NCBI GenBank assembly: GCA_018287875.1
Contig: JAGVVL010000025.1
Span: forward strand, 682,001 to 746,000
Length of the DNA: 64,000 nucleotides
Origin: Nigrospora sphaerica
Lineage: Eukaryota; Ascomycota; Sordariomycetes; Amphisphaeriales; Apiosporaceae
Direction of reading: 5' to 3'
A program made the position numbers and the translations under genes. This document shows positions 35,116-47,647 of this stretch, piece after piece. Within the stretch, counting starts at the first letter, position 1. Each line of letters begins with the position of its first letter. The notes under the pieces were generated by a model. That model made no database searches, was not told the origin of the DNA, and saw nothing but the letters and a program-made list of their open reading frames with translations.

Positions 35116-36669
35116 CAGCCGGAGGATGGATGGCACTTGCCGGCCACCGGTGATTTCGAAACGGACTGGTTTCATATGGCATCGTTCATGCAGACAGCTC
35201 TACCACCGAGCCGAGAATTCAATGTTCGTGGAACTCGCCTGAACGGGTTGGCTTCCGGTTTCTGCGGCCGGCCTACTGGTGCAGATCTCAGCTTTGACCG
35301 CTAGTAGACCGGTTGGGGTGGCAGGCAGCAAGTCTCGATTTCCGCGAACCCGCGGGAGTGGCGCGCGCGGTGAGGTGATTGACGATGCGGTAGAGTATAC
35401 CCACCGTGGGTGTTCGGCTGGGGCCAGGCGGCCAGGGACCATGACCACGACCATTGGGAACACACACACATACCACAGTACACACACGCACCCACACGCC
35501 CCGTCATCAAGGGGAAGAAGGGGGTTGGAGGACATGGGAACGCCGACCTGGGGCATGGTGTGAAGCGGCGGCGGCGGCAGAAGCAGCAGCATCAGCAGCA
35601 GCAGGCAGGGGGACACGAGCTACAGCAGCACGAGAATGGGTCTGCCGGCGGCATGTGTCTTGCAGGAAGGATGTGGCACAGTGACTGCAGCAGCAGAAGT
35701 AAGCATGTCTTTCCTGACATGCGCGGCTGCGGCGGAGGAAGCAGAGGGCAAGCGAGGCAGCTCACCCGCCCGCTACGCGCACGTCGATGGTCGGCATAGC
35801 ATCGCTGGCGGGCACAGATAGGCCAGGCCGGCAGGCCGGTAGGGACCACAGAGGAGTCGGGGGGGGGGGGGCTGTTAGTCATCTCTGGTACGCAACAGTG
35901 GGGGGCGGGTCGGCGTGTCAAGAAGGGGAGCAAGGGACCTTCACCCCATCGCAGATTGGCCCAAGATATCGGCCTCGTGATGGGCGTTGGGCTCCCAAGG
36001 GCCCCAGCGAGAACGGTCGAGGTGCTTGCTGCTACTGCACGGGAAATGGCGACGGGTGAAGGGGGAGGGGACTGGCCAGGCACGCGAACAACGGACATCG
36101 GACGACATGGGGACGGGGTGGCCACTCTTCTGCCTCTGACCGACAGGAAGGACTCGAGAAGCTTGATGGGCGGTCTAGCGCGAAGCTTCCGAGAGGTCCA
36201 ACACGGTGACAGGTGTGGATGTTGGTGGTGCTGGGAGCTGCTGGCGGATGGATGATCTCAGGTGCCAAGAGGCAAAGTCGCGCTACCGGTGGACGACAAG
36301 TCGACATCCATGGCGAGCGAGAGAAGAAATTGGACCTAGCGCCGTCCCGTGCAAAACGTTTCGGGCAGGGTTCCATCCAAACTCATCGGCGCCGGGGAAG
36401 CGGAAACGAAGCTGCCCTTTGGACCGGTCGTGGCCCCCTGTCGAGCATCGCCGCGCGTGCCCTTCCACGCGAATCATTACGTACAGCCACCCACAGCAAA
36501 TGACTGGTCGTGGAGCGCCGCCGAAGCGCGCCCTTGACCGATGTACATGTTGGGAGCCATGTACTCATCTTACCCTGGAGCCTTAGTGGCCCGGAAGAGG
36601 TATGGGACGGATGTGTATGTATGTATTGCCTGCGGGCTGCAGCGGCATCGGCGTCGGCGGCGGCGGTGG

Positions 36670-36783
36670 GCTGGCTGCTGGCTGGCTGACTGGCTGGCTG
36701 GTGGGCTTTTCCACGTTGACGGTTTGACAGCCATCCAACTGCAGGGGAGAGGGGGAGGGGAGAGAGAGAGAGAGAGAAAGAGA
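36670..36783 (+). repeat. CTGG tetranucleotide and GA dinucleotide tracts
   Basis: Repeated CTGG (GGCTGG/TGGCTG) words fill about 36670-36705. A (GA)n tract with one interruption lies at about 36757-36783. Both are non-coding microsatellites. Confidence 0.75.
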
Positions 36784-37310
36784 GACAACAGGTAGGAAGA
36801 AGAGCAGGAAACACATGGCCGGTGGTAGTCGCCCTAGCCGAACCCCATGTACTGCGTAGGTAGGTGTGCGTGTATGTATGCAGGTAGATGAATGTGTACG
36901 TGCATGCATATGGGAATCCCGTGCATGTGTGCGTGTACGTGGATGGATGTGTGAGTTCCATTTGCTGGGCCGAGGGGGCGCGCACGCCTGGCTGTATGTG
37001 TGTGGGAGAGGCTTACGGGCGAGACTACGCATCGCACCCAGTCTTTGTCGTCATAACCACTGGACAAGCGGGGAGAGGGAAGTTGCGATGGATGATAGAA
37101 GGATGGCGGGTAGACATTTACACCTACCCTACCCACCCACCACCCACGCTACATAGAGCGTGAACTACCTGGAGGCGAAGACCAGGGCTTACCGGACGTC
37201 ATCGTAGTAATGAGCGACGAGCATCGCTCTCTCAACCAGGTTGCCGGGGGGTCTACCACTAAGCCTCCTCTCCCATTAAACTCTCCTCCCCCAGGAGTGG
37301 AGTGGGTGTT

Positions 37311-37440
37311 TGTATGTGTGTGTGTGTGTGTGTGTGCGTGTGTTCGTGTGTTCGTGTGTTCGTGTGTGCGTGTGTGCCTGCCTTTGTGTGCCTGTCTGTG
37401 AGTGTGTGTATGTGTGAGTGCGTGAATGTGAATATCGTGG
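37311..37440 (+). repeat. (GT)n / GTGTTC microsatellite
   Basis: A pure GT run (from about 37314 to 37337) degenerates into GTGTTC and GTGC units and continues to about 37440. Alternating purine-pyrimidine DNA of this kind can adopt Z-DNA. No coding potential. Confidence 0.9.
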
Positions 37441-39641
37441 TGTCTGTCTGTGTATTGCTTTCGACGACCCCCCCCCCCGGTATCTAGTAATGGGGCCCGC
37501 CGAATGGCACCTGGCTTGCCCGCGAGGCTAATGAAGCGCTAGGTTGCACCCACGACGGCCTCTATTGCCGGGATGCCTGCTAGTCCTGGGCCAACCTGGA
37601 GAACCAGATTCGCTTACCAGAGATGATGCGCATTCCAGAACAAACCCGCCCTCACCCGGGCGGCCCCCCCCTGGCCTGGCGTCCGTCGCTGGCGTGGGCC
37701 TGGTTCGATTGCCAACCTCGGAAGCAGGCGTTAGTGAAGCATTCGTACCGCTGTTAGGGCCGTGGGCTTGCGCAGGTAGGCCTGCCCGGCTGGGCCTAGT
37801 CCGTGGTTGCGATCCAAGGCCAGTGCCGCGCTAAGCACTCACCGGTATCTGGCCACTGCATGGGGGGGACCTGTCAATGGCGTGGTATAGAGTGTTTACC
37901 GCCTCGCGCCCCCCCGGGAGCGCTGCACCGTACATGCATGCCGCTTTCAGCACCGTGACCGGCAAGGTAGCGCGTGGTAGCGCCGTGGGGCGCCGTCTCA
38001 ACTCCCGAACTTTGTATCGGGGTGGCTTTCCACACAGACGGTGTGTTCGTCGTTTCGCTCGGGCGCCCAAGGGGGATGGGAGGTGGGTGGCTGTGGGCGG
38101 GCAGGCCGTCCGTGTGAGCCCGTCGCTGTTCGTCAGGGGCCGTCTACCTACGAAGCATAGTATGGTCCGAGGTGGAGGAGGGGGAAAAAAAAGACTCCTT
38201 TCCTGTCTGGTGCGTACGGGGGCTGCGAGCGGCAGCCACCTGATGCACGCATCTCGCTGGGGCCGCGTCGTGCTGTCCGGAGCCAAAGCATGCAGGCAGG
38301 TCGGCATGCAGTAGTCGCATGGAGAGCGTGTGGTGTTGGCCGGACGTCGTAGTTTGGATGCCGGTGGGTTTGGTCGGAGGAGAAAGGAGGACCGTGACTG
38401 GCGGGACGGGAGAGGCGATACGGCACTTGCCTACGACCTTCCAGCATCAACCTATCCATGGATGGGTGGATGGAGATGGCTGCAGTTTTACCCACCGGCA
38501 CTGTCGTCGTACGTGTGTGTGCTACCTGGGTAGTGGACGCGGAGCACGCCTTTCGGGACGTGCATCCACAGCCAAACTAGTAGTAAGTACCTGCTTCCCA
38601 TCCGCCCGCATGGGACTGGATACCTCAGATGAGGTCGTCGTGCGTCTCATCGTACCTGATGTGCCATCCCGACCTGCCTTCTTCGGGACGGTCGAGCCTG
38701 CTGCGTACTGCCAATCGCGTCGCCGCCGTGTCGGTCCCATCCCATCCCACGACCCCGTACGATCCATGGGACCCTTACTTAGTAGGCAAGGGTACATAGC
38801 CAGTACTGCTACAACTACATATGTGCTGGTGGTATGGGCTACGGGCATCCATCCGTGCCCCGTGCGCGCCCATCTATCCTATTCCGGCCGCCAGACCTGA
38901 CGACACCGACCACAAGGCTGGGTATACGTCCACCTGTGACCCGGCGGGTGGCATCACCACATGGCGGTCTGGTAGCTAAGGTACTGTGTAGGCCGGCTGG
39001 ACGTGCTGTCCGGCCGCTGGACTCGCTTTCCACCACCGTCGACACGACGTCGTCGGCCTGCATCCCTTGCGATAGACCGGGATGCCCGGTCCAGCTCCAG
39101 CAACAAGTGTGCATGCGCTTAGGCTACGCTGAGTGTGTGATGGGCGGGAAGCATGCACCTCTGCAAGGACCATGGGATTGCTGCAACGAAAAAGCCCGCC
39201 AGCAGCCCGCAATGCCCACGTCGCATGCGGCCGGAACTGCGACCGGCGGGCGAGCCATGCTAGCAATACTTGCCTCGGACGTGTACATTGGGTATGCCTG
39301 CTTGTACTAGCCGCCTGCACGCGAGATTTGGGACGGCCGCCCTGCCGCCGCAAACCCCCCCCTCACCCCCTTCGCCTCTAGCGTCCCGGGTGTTTTTTTT
39401 TCTTCTTCCTTCTCTAATGGCCCCCCCCCCCAAAGACCCTTCCGACCCAGCGGCCTGGACAGCAGTGCCACGCTCTAAACCCCGAGAGGTTTAGCCCCAG
39501 CGGCGGCCGGGCCAGCAGGCGGCCTGGCACGGCTGGCACGCTGCCGGGATACGGGGTCCGGGATGGGCCCGACATATGGATGGATGCCACGAAGTTTGGC
39601 CCATCCATACCCATGGCTCTCCATGGGCACACAAGCACGGC

Positions 39642-39715
39642 CAGCAGAACCGCGCAGGCAATAGATGGGACGAGCGCCCAGCAGAACTGCGCAGGCAATA
39701 GATGGGACGAGCGCC
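39642..39715 (+). repeat. 37-bp tandem duplication
   Basis: Two adjacent 37-bp copies (39642-39678 and 39679-39715), starting CAGCAGAAC and ending GACGAGCGCC, differ at one base (C/T at the tenth position). The near identity points to a recent slippage or duplication event. Confidence 0.9.
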
Positions 39716-40068
39716 GATGCCTAACACCCGCTTTCTCTCTGTGTGTGTGTGTGCATATGTCGAGATGTAGGTCATGTCCGTCAGCGAGCTCGGCCGGCCA
39801 GCCAGTGAGCCCGCCCATCCCATCCCATCCCTTCCGTTCCCTCTCGTTCCCTCCATTCGTTCTGTATCCCTTCGATGCCCGCATCCAATCTGTTCATCAC
39901 ACCCACACGCGCATCCGCCACCACCGACAGCCGGCTGGTCTTGGGCGGGTTGCCAGGCCTTTTTCTGAAGGGGGGAAGGGGCACAAAAAAGCCCGCGAGC
40001 GCTCGCAATCATCCCGCCCGCCCGCACGCATGCACACCCGCTCACCTCCGCAGCGTACCCGCCCGTGA

Positions 40069-40115
40069 CACCACACACATACACACACACACACTCTCTC
40101 TCTCTCTCCCTTTCC
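40069..40115 (+). repeat. (CA)n followed by (CT)n microsatellite
   Basis: ACACAC units at about 40069-40093 pass directly into CTCTCT at about 40094-40115. The CA part is complementary to the GT tract 0.5 kb downstream. Confidence 0.85.
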
Positions 40116-40612
40116 CTCTCTCTATCTCTCGTTGGGGGTCCGTCCTGCTGAAGCGAGAGATGACGATTTGCGGACGCTACGGAATAATTCACACGTCCCT
40201 GGTCCTCCCGCTGCTGGGATGGCGGCATACGACGTTGCCGCACCCCCCCCAAAAATGGCGCATTCCTCGTCCGCCCTCCCGCAAAAGCAGGCGGGAGCTC
40301 GGGCTGGCTGAGCGGTCCAAGCACAATCACCACCACCGCCTGCACTCGTCCCTCCGCCAGGAAACAAGCCCCGGGCGCGAGGCAGGCGAAAACCAGGCCA
40401 CCTGCGCCATTCTGGACCGACCTCTGCCGTTGTCTCAAAAGTCGCTCGGCTGCAAAGACTACACGTCATATCGGGCTTTTTGTTTGCTTATCTGCAGCAA
40501 GTATTGTCGACGTGGCTGTATGGGCTGGCTAGCTGGCTGTCTGGCTGCCGTGTGTCTCTCGCGTGCGTGCACTGGTGTGCGCGTGTGTGGATGCGTGCGG
40601 GTGTGTATGGAT

Positions 40613-40614
40613 GT

Positions 40615-40656
<42 letters not shown>
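40613..40656 (+). repeat. (GT)n microsatellite
   Basis: At least 18 consecutive GT units, with one ATG interruption near the left end, in non-coding DNA. Confidence 0.92.
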
Positions 40657-40657
<1 letters not shown>

Positions 40658-42599
40658 CGCTCGACCGTCTGTTCCGCCGACTCGCGCTGCCCATTCGCGT
40701 CCACCTGCCATGCCGTGCCATACCTGCTTGTGCCGTGCCGTCTTTTGTGCATACATGATCTGACTGTCCGACTACCTGCCTCGTTTAAGATTGCCTGCTT
40801 ACCCCCCACACCGACGAGCGGCCATGTGTACGATGCTGCCGTGCGACGGGCTGGCAATTGCGCCGACGGCGCTGCGCACAAGCAGCCGTCCTTCCGCTTC
40901 GCCTCGGAACGACGGGCGACCGGCCTGGCGGTGGCAGTCGCTTCCAGTACTCGAGGGTATTGTGTACCTACAACTAAACTAATCTACTTCTCCATCCAAG
41001 CAGGGTTGCATCCTCCTCCCATGGCCGACCATGATCCTACGCCACCCGGCCAACCTCGCAATGTCGCCCAGTCTTGTATCACGGCCCATCAGAGACGGCA
41101 TGGTGGAAATTCGACCCAGCCAAATCTGGCCCAGCAGGCCCCGAGCATTGGTCCCTGCTCGACTCCCACCGTTGATACCCGTGGGTTGTGGCGCGACCCC
41201 CGGGCCGGTTACATATGTTGAACCGTAACGAGCAGGCCTTGCGCCTTCTTAGGTAAGGAGGGCACAGGGTCCCTGGCGCGGGCACAACCCAATCCCCTTA
41301 CGCACGCCATGCCCCGGGGTGCAGGTCCGAGGTGCGCGATGCGAGATGTGCGGTGCGCGTGCAACCGCGCCATGCTGGCCATCCATGCCGTGCCGCGTGA
41401 GGCTCATAAGGCTGGCGGTGGGAGAATGGGGCCCATGCCGGATCGGGTGGAGATGCGAGAAGAAACAAACACCGGCGTCCTGGTGAAGATGGATACCGCT
41501 TCGAGAAGGAAAGCTCAGTCCTTCGATCTTCCCTCCATGTTTTCCCATCCCCCTCCCTTCCCTCGTGCCAGGCTTGCCAGCCCCCTGGGATGGCGGCTGC
41601 AGACTTGGCAGGCCGGACGGGGTCAATCAAGGCCATGCCCCTGCTCCGAGAAGTTGCGCAATCTCGACTGCGAGATGGGCTGAGTGATTCGCATGCGGAA
41701 ACCTGCCGCTGGCCGTCATTTTGGGCTGCCCGGGCGGCCACCGGCTCCGCGGTCCTGCCAGGGCCGTTTCTTCTCCAGGGTTGGTCCCTGGAGAGGCCAT
41801 CGGCCGGTTCCATCACGCACGCGCCATGGAACGCAACGCCCATCGGCGCCGTGGCCGCCGCCTGGCGTTTGCCCTCCTGTGCCTCCTCCCTCGTCCGTCC
41901 CACCCCGGCCAATTGGTTTTCCCGTCTCGCCCGATGGGTAGCCGGGCCCCTTTCGCTGTCTCTTCCAGGTTCCTATCGCGCGGCATCTCCGGACGGGCTA
42001 GTGACAAGTCCCTCCGCCCGGCCCGTCCCCGTCGCCTCCTGTAACGAAGCGGCACGGCGGCAGCTTCCTTGACTTATATCACCGTCGGGGCGGCGCTTAC
42101 TGGACGGGGAAGAGGCATGGGGGAAGATGAGGGGAGGGGCGCCGTCTCAGCGGGAGCGACATGACCAGCAGTTTAGTCTTGTAATCCTTGCTCGATGCTG
42201 CTCTGCCGGGCATCCACAAGGTAGTTTTGAGGGGGCCGGCGATGATCGCCATGCAACGCGAGTCACATCTATCTGCAACTCATCTCCCAAATGCAATCCC
42301 CGCCGCATGGATCTGCCGGAATCTCTCGACGGGCAGGCGAGCCCACAATTATCTTCCATGTAACACCAAGCGACAGGGACCTTCCCATACCTGTTCCGGC
42401 TACATACCCAGAGCCATGTACCTACATAAAGCAAGTACTTTGCGTCTTCTAACCCTCCCACCTACCTCATCGCCCGTCACACCCTACATATACTTCGGAA
42501 GTACGTGATTCCTTGCTATACCGAGACGCCCTCGGGCCAAAGATGCTAAGCGCCGTTCCGTCCGATCCCTCCCTTCCCCCGTCTATGTATTAGCCATCG

Positions 42600-42618
42600 C
42601 CCCCCCCCCCCCCCCCCC
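42600..42618 (+). repeat. Poly-C run of 19
   Basis: Nineteen consecutive cytosines in the gene-poor region. Confidence 0.9.
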
Positions 42619-44285
42619 GGGTCATCCTGGGATCGCCACGCAAGACAGGGGAACGCCTTGCGCAACCGAAGGACACTAATTTTATCCCTCCCATGGCCTT
42701 CCCGTATGCACCGATGGCGTGTAATCTCCTCCTCCCGGCCCGTGGCCAGGTTCGCGCGTGCGTGAATTGGATTCTTCTTCGGGCGGACGGGCTAAGCTAA
42801 CCGAAGACCCATGTGAGGGTGGACGGTTTATTGAACGGTCTAACGGCGGCCCTCCGGTCAAGCTATTGGCGGCGTGCCTCCATGATCCCTGACCGACTAC
42901 TATGACATAGCCACGGTCAGAACCCGGCTCGACATGGATAAACGGAAGGAGGAGAGGGAAGGGGGGGGGGGCTTTCGACACACATACGCGATCCGATGTT
43001 GCGCGAGACGGTGATTGATGTAGCCCACCTCGCTTGCGGGCTGGACCACCCCTCCGTTTCCCATCCTCATCCCACACGTACACGCACCCCCGTGTTGTCC
43101 CTCAGGGTGGACTCTGCCCGCGGCCGAACCCAAGACCCAAGCACCCGATGCCAGCCAAGGCACACGGATGACGGCAGCGAAGCGATGGGCGGCCCTAAGG
43201 AAGCACCTCGCCGGTTCCCCGTCCCCGCACCATGCGCTGCCCATCATTGCTTTTCTGCCCCTCCTTACAACACCCTCCCCGCTCCTCTTTCTCCGGTCCC
43301 TCCTTCCTCTACCCTGGGACAGACGGTCCCCGGTATGCGTCGGATAAACTGGAACGTCTGGCGCCTGTCTGCTAGCGGGCAGGCAGGACAGAGCTTGCGT
43401 TGGGACCCCCCCCCCTTTCCCCCGGTTTAATGATGGTGCGGAGCCTAAGAGCAGCGGATGGGGGTTCTAGGTGACGGGACGGCACGGAGAGCGTCAGTCG
43501 GGCGCGCGCGCGCGGACTGTCAAACAGCCGAAACCCATGCAGGTCAGCTTTCTGGGTTTCCTAGCGAAACAGTTTGTCGTCCCCGAGTTTAGCGTTGCGT
43601 GGTCCGGCAGGGGGGTTAGGAACAGGCTACTACAGGACTGCCAAGCATGGGAAAGGCCTTAGCAAGAAACCTTAGCCCAGTAGCGGAGCGAGAACACCCT
43701 CAACCTTGCCGCCGTGGCGCGCCGGATCACGTCTTCCCAGGGCCGCGGGCGGCAGGGCGTGGGACGTGCGGATGCCCACGCGATGGTCTTAACATGTCGC
43801 AACGATAATGCTGCAAAAAAAAAAGGGAACACCCCTCCCCCCCATCCCCCTTTCCCGCCGCCAACCTCTCCGAACGGAGAAAGGGGCAAGGGAAGGGGGA
43901 GAAGAAGTGGGAAAGAAAAAAAAGAAAGGAAGCCCGACCCAGACCTTTTCGGCTCCCCTTTGAGACGAGTCAAATGGCGCGCCGGTGGCCCAAGCGAAAA
44001 AGCCCGGGTCCCAACCCGGGTGATGTCTCACATCACACATCATCCCCCTCCCTCACCCCCTTCCGTTTACCGGCGAGCCGGTGGCCTCGGACTTTTTTTT
44101 TTTTCGCCCCGTCCTACCTAACGGGGTGATACGACTTGTCACTTCCCTCGGGCCGCCCGCTGAGGGGGCGCCTTCAGGCAGCAACAGGAGAAAAAGCAAA
44201 ACGAGTATGGAAGACAAGAATACAACTAAGAAAAAACGCCCCCTCGGTATGACGAAACCAACCGCCTTTCGGTTTGGGCGAGGAT

Positions 44286-44309
44286 GGGGGGGGGGGGGGG
44301 GGGGGGGGG
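44286..44309 (+). repeat. Poly-G run of 24
   Basis: Twenty-four consecutive guanines, the second such run in the window. A C-run of about 13 follows near 44579-44592. Confidence 0.95.
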
Positions 44310-46842
44310 ACGGGGAACCCTTCCGAACACCAGAAAAAAAAGTCCGGGTGGCGACCACGATGGCCCCCTACCAGGGACAGTTTTAGCCCAAGCCCGGCAT
44401 GTGCCGCCGGGTGGGCAACAGGCAGGAAAAAAGAAAAGAGAAGAATAAAAATAAAATAGGCGGGCGGCGGTTCCTGCATGATCCAGCAGTTTGGCAAAGT
44501 ACCTTGCCCCCCTTCTCTCCTTTTCTCGGCATGGCTCTCGCTGATCCGGTAGCCATCCGTACCGTGAAAGCGCCGCCTGCCCCCCCCCCCCCCGTTTCTG
44601 CCCAAGGCCCGCTGGACTGCGGCAAGGTACTTTCCCAAACCGCCTCTGTTTCTTTTTGGGGTCTTCTGTCTCCTACAGCCCTGCCACGTGATCTCGTCGG
44701 GGAGATGGCGGGTGAGGGGATGACGAGCCGCGCCAACCCGGCTCACGCTTGGGGAGGGGGGGGAGCGGTCGCCGGCTGGCTTCGGATGTGATCCGGCCTG
44801 CGGGATGAGGGGAAATCCTGCAGCGCCCGCGCCCGCGCCCAACTCCAGGCGAGAAGGGGGGGCCGGCACGCCGGGCCTAGAAACGGCCGGGAGGGTTTTT
44901 TTTCTTGGCGGGTCGGACCGAGGGGAAGATCGCTTCGTCCTTCCGTTTACCCGTCGCGCCAATTTATTTTTTCGATATTTTCAGGGGAAACCTTCCGTCG
45001 ACGAAAAGAGGGGGGGGGGGACGAACGGGAAGGCCTTTTCCTTTCCCCAGGTCGGCGGGGAGGAATGGGTTTCGCTGTCGAGGCCCGCGGCGACCCAGGG
45101 CAATGCCGGCTTCCGGGGCGGAAGGGAGTTCGCCCGGGAGCGGAACAGAATGTCTCCTGCCCCGGACGGGATGGGACCCCCCGGGCGTCCCGTGCGCGTC
45201 CATGCGGCCGGCAAGGTGACGGGGACAGAAAGAGAGAGGGATTCCGGCATCGTGGCGGCCACCGCCGAGCAGAAGCATGCGCCTCGGGCGACGGCGTCTT
45301 CGGCGACTACGACGAACCGTGCGGAGCCGGGCCAGCTTCGAGGCAACTCTCGGCCCCAACCTTTCGTCGGCGGTGGGTTGGCGTCGTTTGGCGGGGTGGG
45401 AGCTTCTGGGACCGTACGGGGAGCAAAGGAGGGGATTTAGGGGGCCAGTCGTTGCGGGCGAGATGCGAAGTTGTGCTGTCCTCCGCGTCCTGGCCGCCAT
45501 TTCCGGAGGGGCCGCCATCCGATGCCAAATGGAAGGGAAATCCGCCAGCCCTTCGCCGTGGATCCTCGCTCACTCTTCCCTTTGGGTAGTCTGAGCCCGG
45601 CCTGGTCGAGTTGATGAAGTTCCCCCTTCGTACCGAGTATGATCGCCTAGATCCGTAGGCGTCAATCGCCGGTTCTAGTGGTAACCCGCCAGCGGATTCT
45701 CTTGACTCCTGCCCGCCTCTGCTGTTTGCCGGCTTTCGGCCTTGGTCCTCTCAGCCGGTCTTCCCGGTATCCGCTTAAACGGCCGATCAAATTGTCATGA
45801 CGAGAAGAGTTTTGGGGTGAGCATGTGGGCTGGCGGTCGCTGTGTCCCCCAGAAGGCAGACTTGCCACTGCATACGTGATTAGAAGGGCACGGGGCATAT
45901 CATAGGACGCAAGAACAACAACCCATGTAAGTGAGCGGTCCAGCCGTTATGAACCCCCACAAAGCGGTTACGGAACGCAGGCTGTATTGCCGGCAAGGAC
46001 GTCAGCATGAAGAGAAATCCTCCCATCTCCACGGCCATATCCCTCGCGCCAGGGGCCTAGGCTCCTATTAAGCTTCCGGCAATCCGCGAATTCCCGCCGG
46101 CCCAGATGACCGGTTCCGACACCAGAGGACAACCTAGCGCCCGGCTGGCGCACGTCAAGAACCTCGGCTCCAACCACTTCTCCTCTGCCACCGCCACGGT
46201 TAACGGCCCGGATCGGCATGCTCGGGAGCGTGCGCGGCGCGGCCAGCGCTACTCCTGCCGGGCCTACCGAATCGTCCGGCAACCCTCCGGGGTAGCGAGG
46301 GTAGAAGTGGCTGGTTGCTTCGGCACGTCGTGTCGACCTGGTTCTGGAACCCGTACTGTCCTTCCACACCGGCAAGACGGCATAGTGGGGGGCAGTGCTC
46401 GTCCCCCCTTCCAGTGAGCTAACCAACTCTATTCCTCTGCGTTCATACGTCTCTCCGGAAGAGGCCGGGGAGTTGAGAGGCAGACAGTGAAGTAGCAAAT
46501 AAATGGCCTGCCCTCAGTTTAGCGCTTGGTTTCGCATAACCGCATTTATGGGATCAGATGTCCCTTCATCGTGGGGGCGCCCGAGGCCGGGGACGAGGCA
46601 TCCGCGTGTAACCGACCGGAAGGGTCGGAACACGGGACAGCGAAAGCCGATATGTCACACAGCTCAGTAAGCTGCGTAGGGTCCTGGTTGTATTCCGGTT
46701 CAGAACAGGTATGCGTTCCCTTTGCAAAGTGCTCAAGTACTTAGTTAGCAACCAGCTCCACCGCATGAATAAGGAGATGTGTTTGGCGCTCTCGACTCGC
46801 CCGTTCGCATTTCAGCAGAACTGCTCACCATCTCCTTCTACC

Positions 46843-47058
46843 ATGGCTGCCGGATGGCTTTTCGTGTTCTTTCTGGCCCGTGTGGTGTCGTCCCTCGTCG
46901 TGGGGTCCCAGAGCGGCGCATATGAGCTTCCAGCACGAGATGCCGTGACGCCTCGCCGCGACTGGAAGCCTCTGCAGGATCGGTCGGCCCGGCCGCCAAC
47001 ATATTACCGGCCGGAGCGGTGGGGAGAACGGTTCTTCCCGGCGGGACGTGGAAAGTGA
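46843..47058 (+). pseudogene. Signal-peptide-bearing exon of an unresolved or broken secreted-protein gene
   Basis: An ATG in a good context (CTACC-ATG-GCT) opens a 71-codon frame. It starts with a convincing signal peptide (MAAGWLFVFFLARVVSSLVV), followed by a hydrophilic stretch rich in Arg, Pro and Tyr, and stops at TGA (47056-47058). Protein-like sequence continues just downstream in another frame (47049-47165, HALSVNVLGEEESRAMGFPD) and then returns to the first frame (around 47185-47300, DAAAAALAKRAVLNYLHVGE). I found no pair of splice sites that joins these pieces cleanly. Either an intron or sequencing error is misread, or the gene is broken by frameshifts. The family was not recognised. 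Confidence 0.4.
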
Positions 47059-47647
47059 GGTACCCCGACAAGAGAGAGCCCATCCATGCGCTTTCGGTCA
47101 ATGTCCTCGGCGAAGAAGAGTCGCGGGCCATGGGCTTCCCGGACATGGACGAGATGGATGAGATGCGGGGGCAAGCCGACGGGACTGGACGCGGCCGCGG
47201 CCGCTCTGGCCAAGCGCGCCGTTCTGAACTACTTGCACGTTGGAGAAGCAAGCGCCGTGTGTTCCCTGTCAGGGTCTATAAGGCGTGCCATCCAAGTCAA
47301 CCTGCAGGTTGATGGCCAGAACAGGAAGCTGAATGTTCTCCGAACCATTACGTGGAAGTGCAAAAGGCCTAGGAAGTCGCTGACAGCGGGTCTGCTTGTT
47401 AGAGCAGTGGCTTTCGGTATACGTCGACTCTACAAACAATCAAAACGTCGCCACCTGGCGCCCAACCCAGATAGGTGGTTCGGTCAAGCTTAGGGCCATT
47501 GCAAGGTTGGACACATCTGTCCGTACCACGGACGGGAACATGTAAGGACCTCTTATGCTCCCATTTAGTTTTGGCGGTAACGGTACTAAACAGGCACTTA
47601 CCTACCTCATGTACTTACTTCCGTCTTATCCATTTAGCTAGTGCTGT

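Larger units (their letters stand above)
33280..46842. other. 13-kb gene-poor, microsatellite-rich region upstream of the bZIP gene
   Basis: No open frame here has convincing protein-like composition; the longest ones read through simple repeats. Contents: trinucleotide CAG/CAC runs (35058-35115, 35570-35610), CTGG runs (36670-36705), GA (about 36757-36778), GT/GTGTTC (37311-37440), CA then CT (40069-40115), GT (40613-40656), a 37-bp duplication (39642-39715), C19 (42600-42618), G24 (44286-44309) and a near-perfect hairpin (34884-34909). The part nearest 33.3 kb probably holds the bZIP promoter and leader. No transposase or reverse-transcriptase motif is seen. Confidence 0.6.

Noticed and set aside
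38319..38900. 193-codon plus-strand frame
   Set aside because: Composition is irregular, no family is recognised, and neighbouring frames are equally open.
40459..40881. Minus-strand frame rich in His-Thr repeats
   Set aside because: It is the complement of the (GT)n tract; repeat translation, not a gene.
39875..41221. 448-codon plus-strand open frame
   Set aside because: It reads through CA, CT and GT microsatellites, which keep a frame open by composition; no domain-like sequence.
44174..44962. 262-codon minus-strand frame
   Set aside because: It crosses the G24 and C-runs, giving poly-Pro/Gly, and has no conserved-looking segment.
33280..46842. Transposon remnants in the gene-free region
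   Set aside because: No transposase, reverse transcriptase, terminal repeat or target-site duplication could be recognised; only simple repeats and short duplications.
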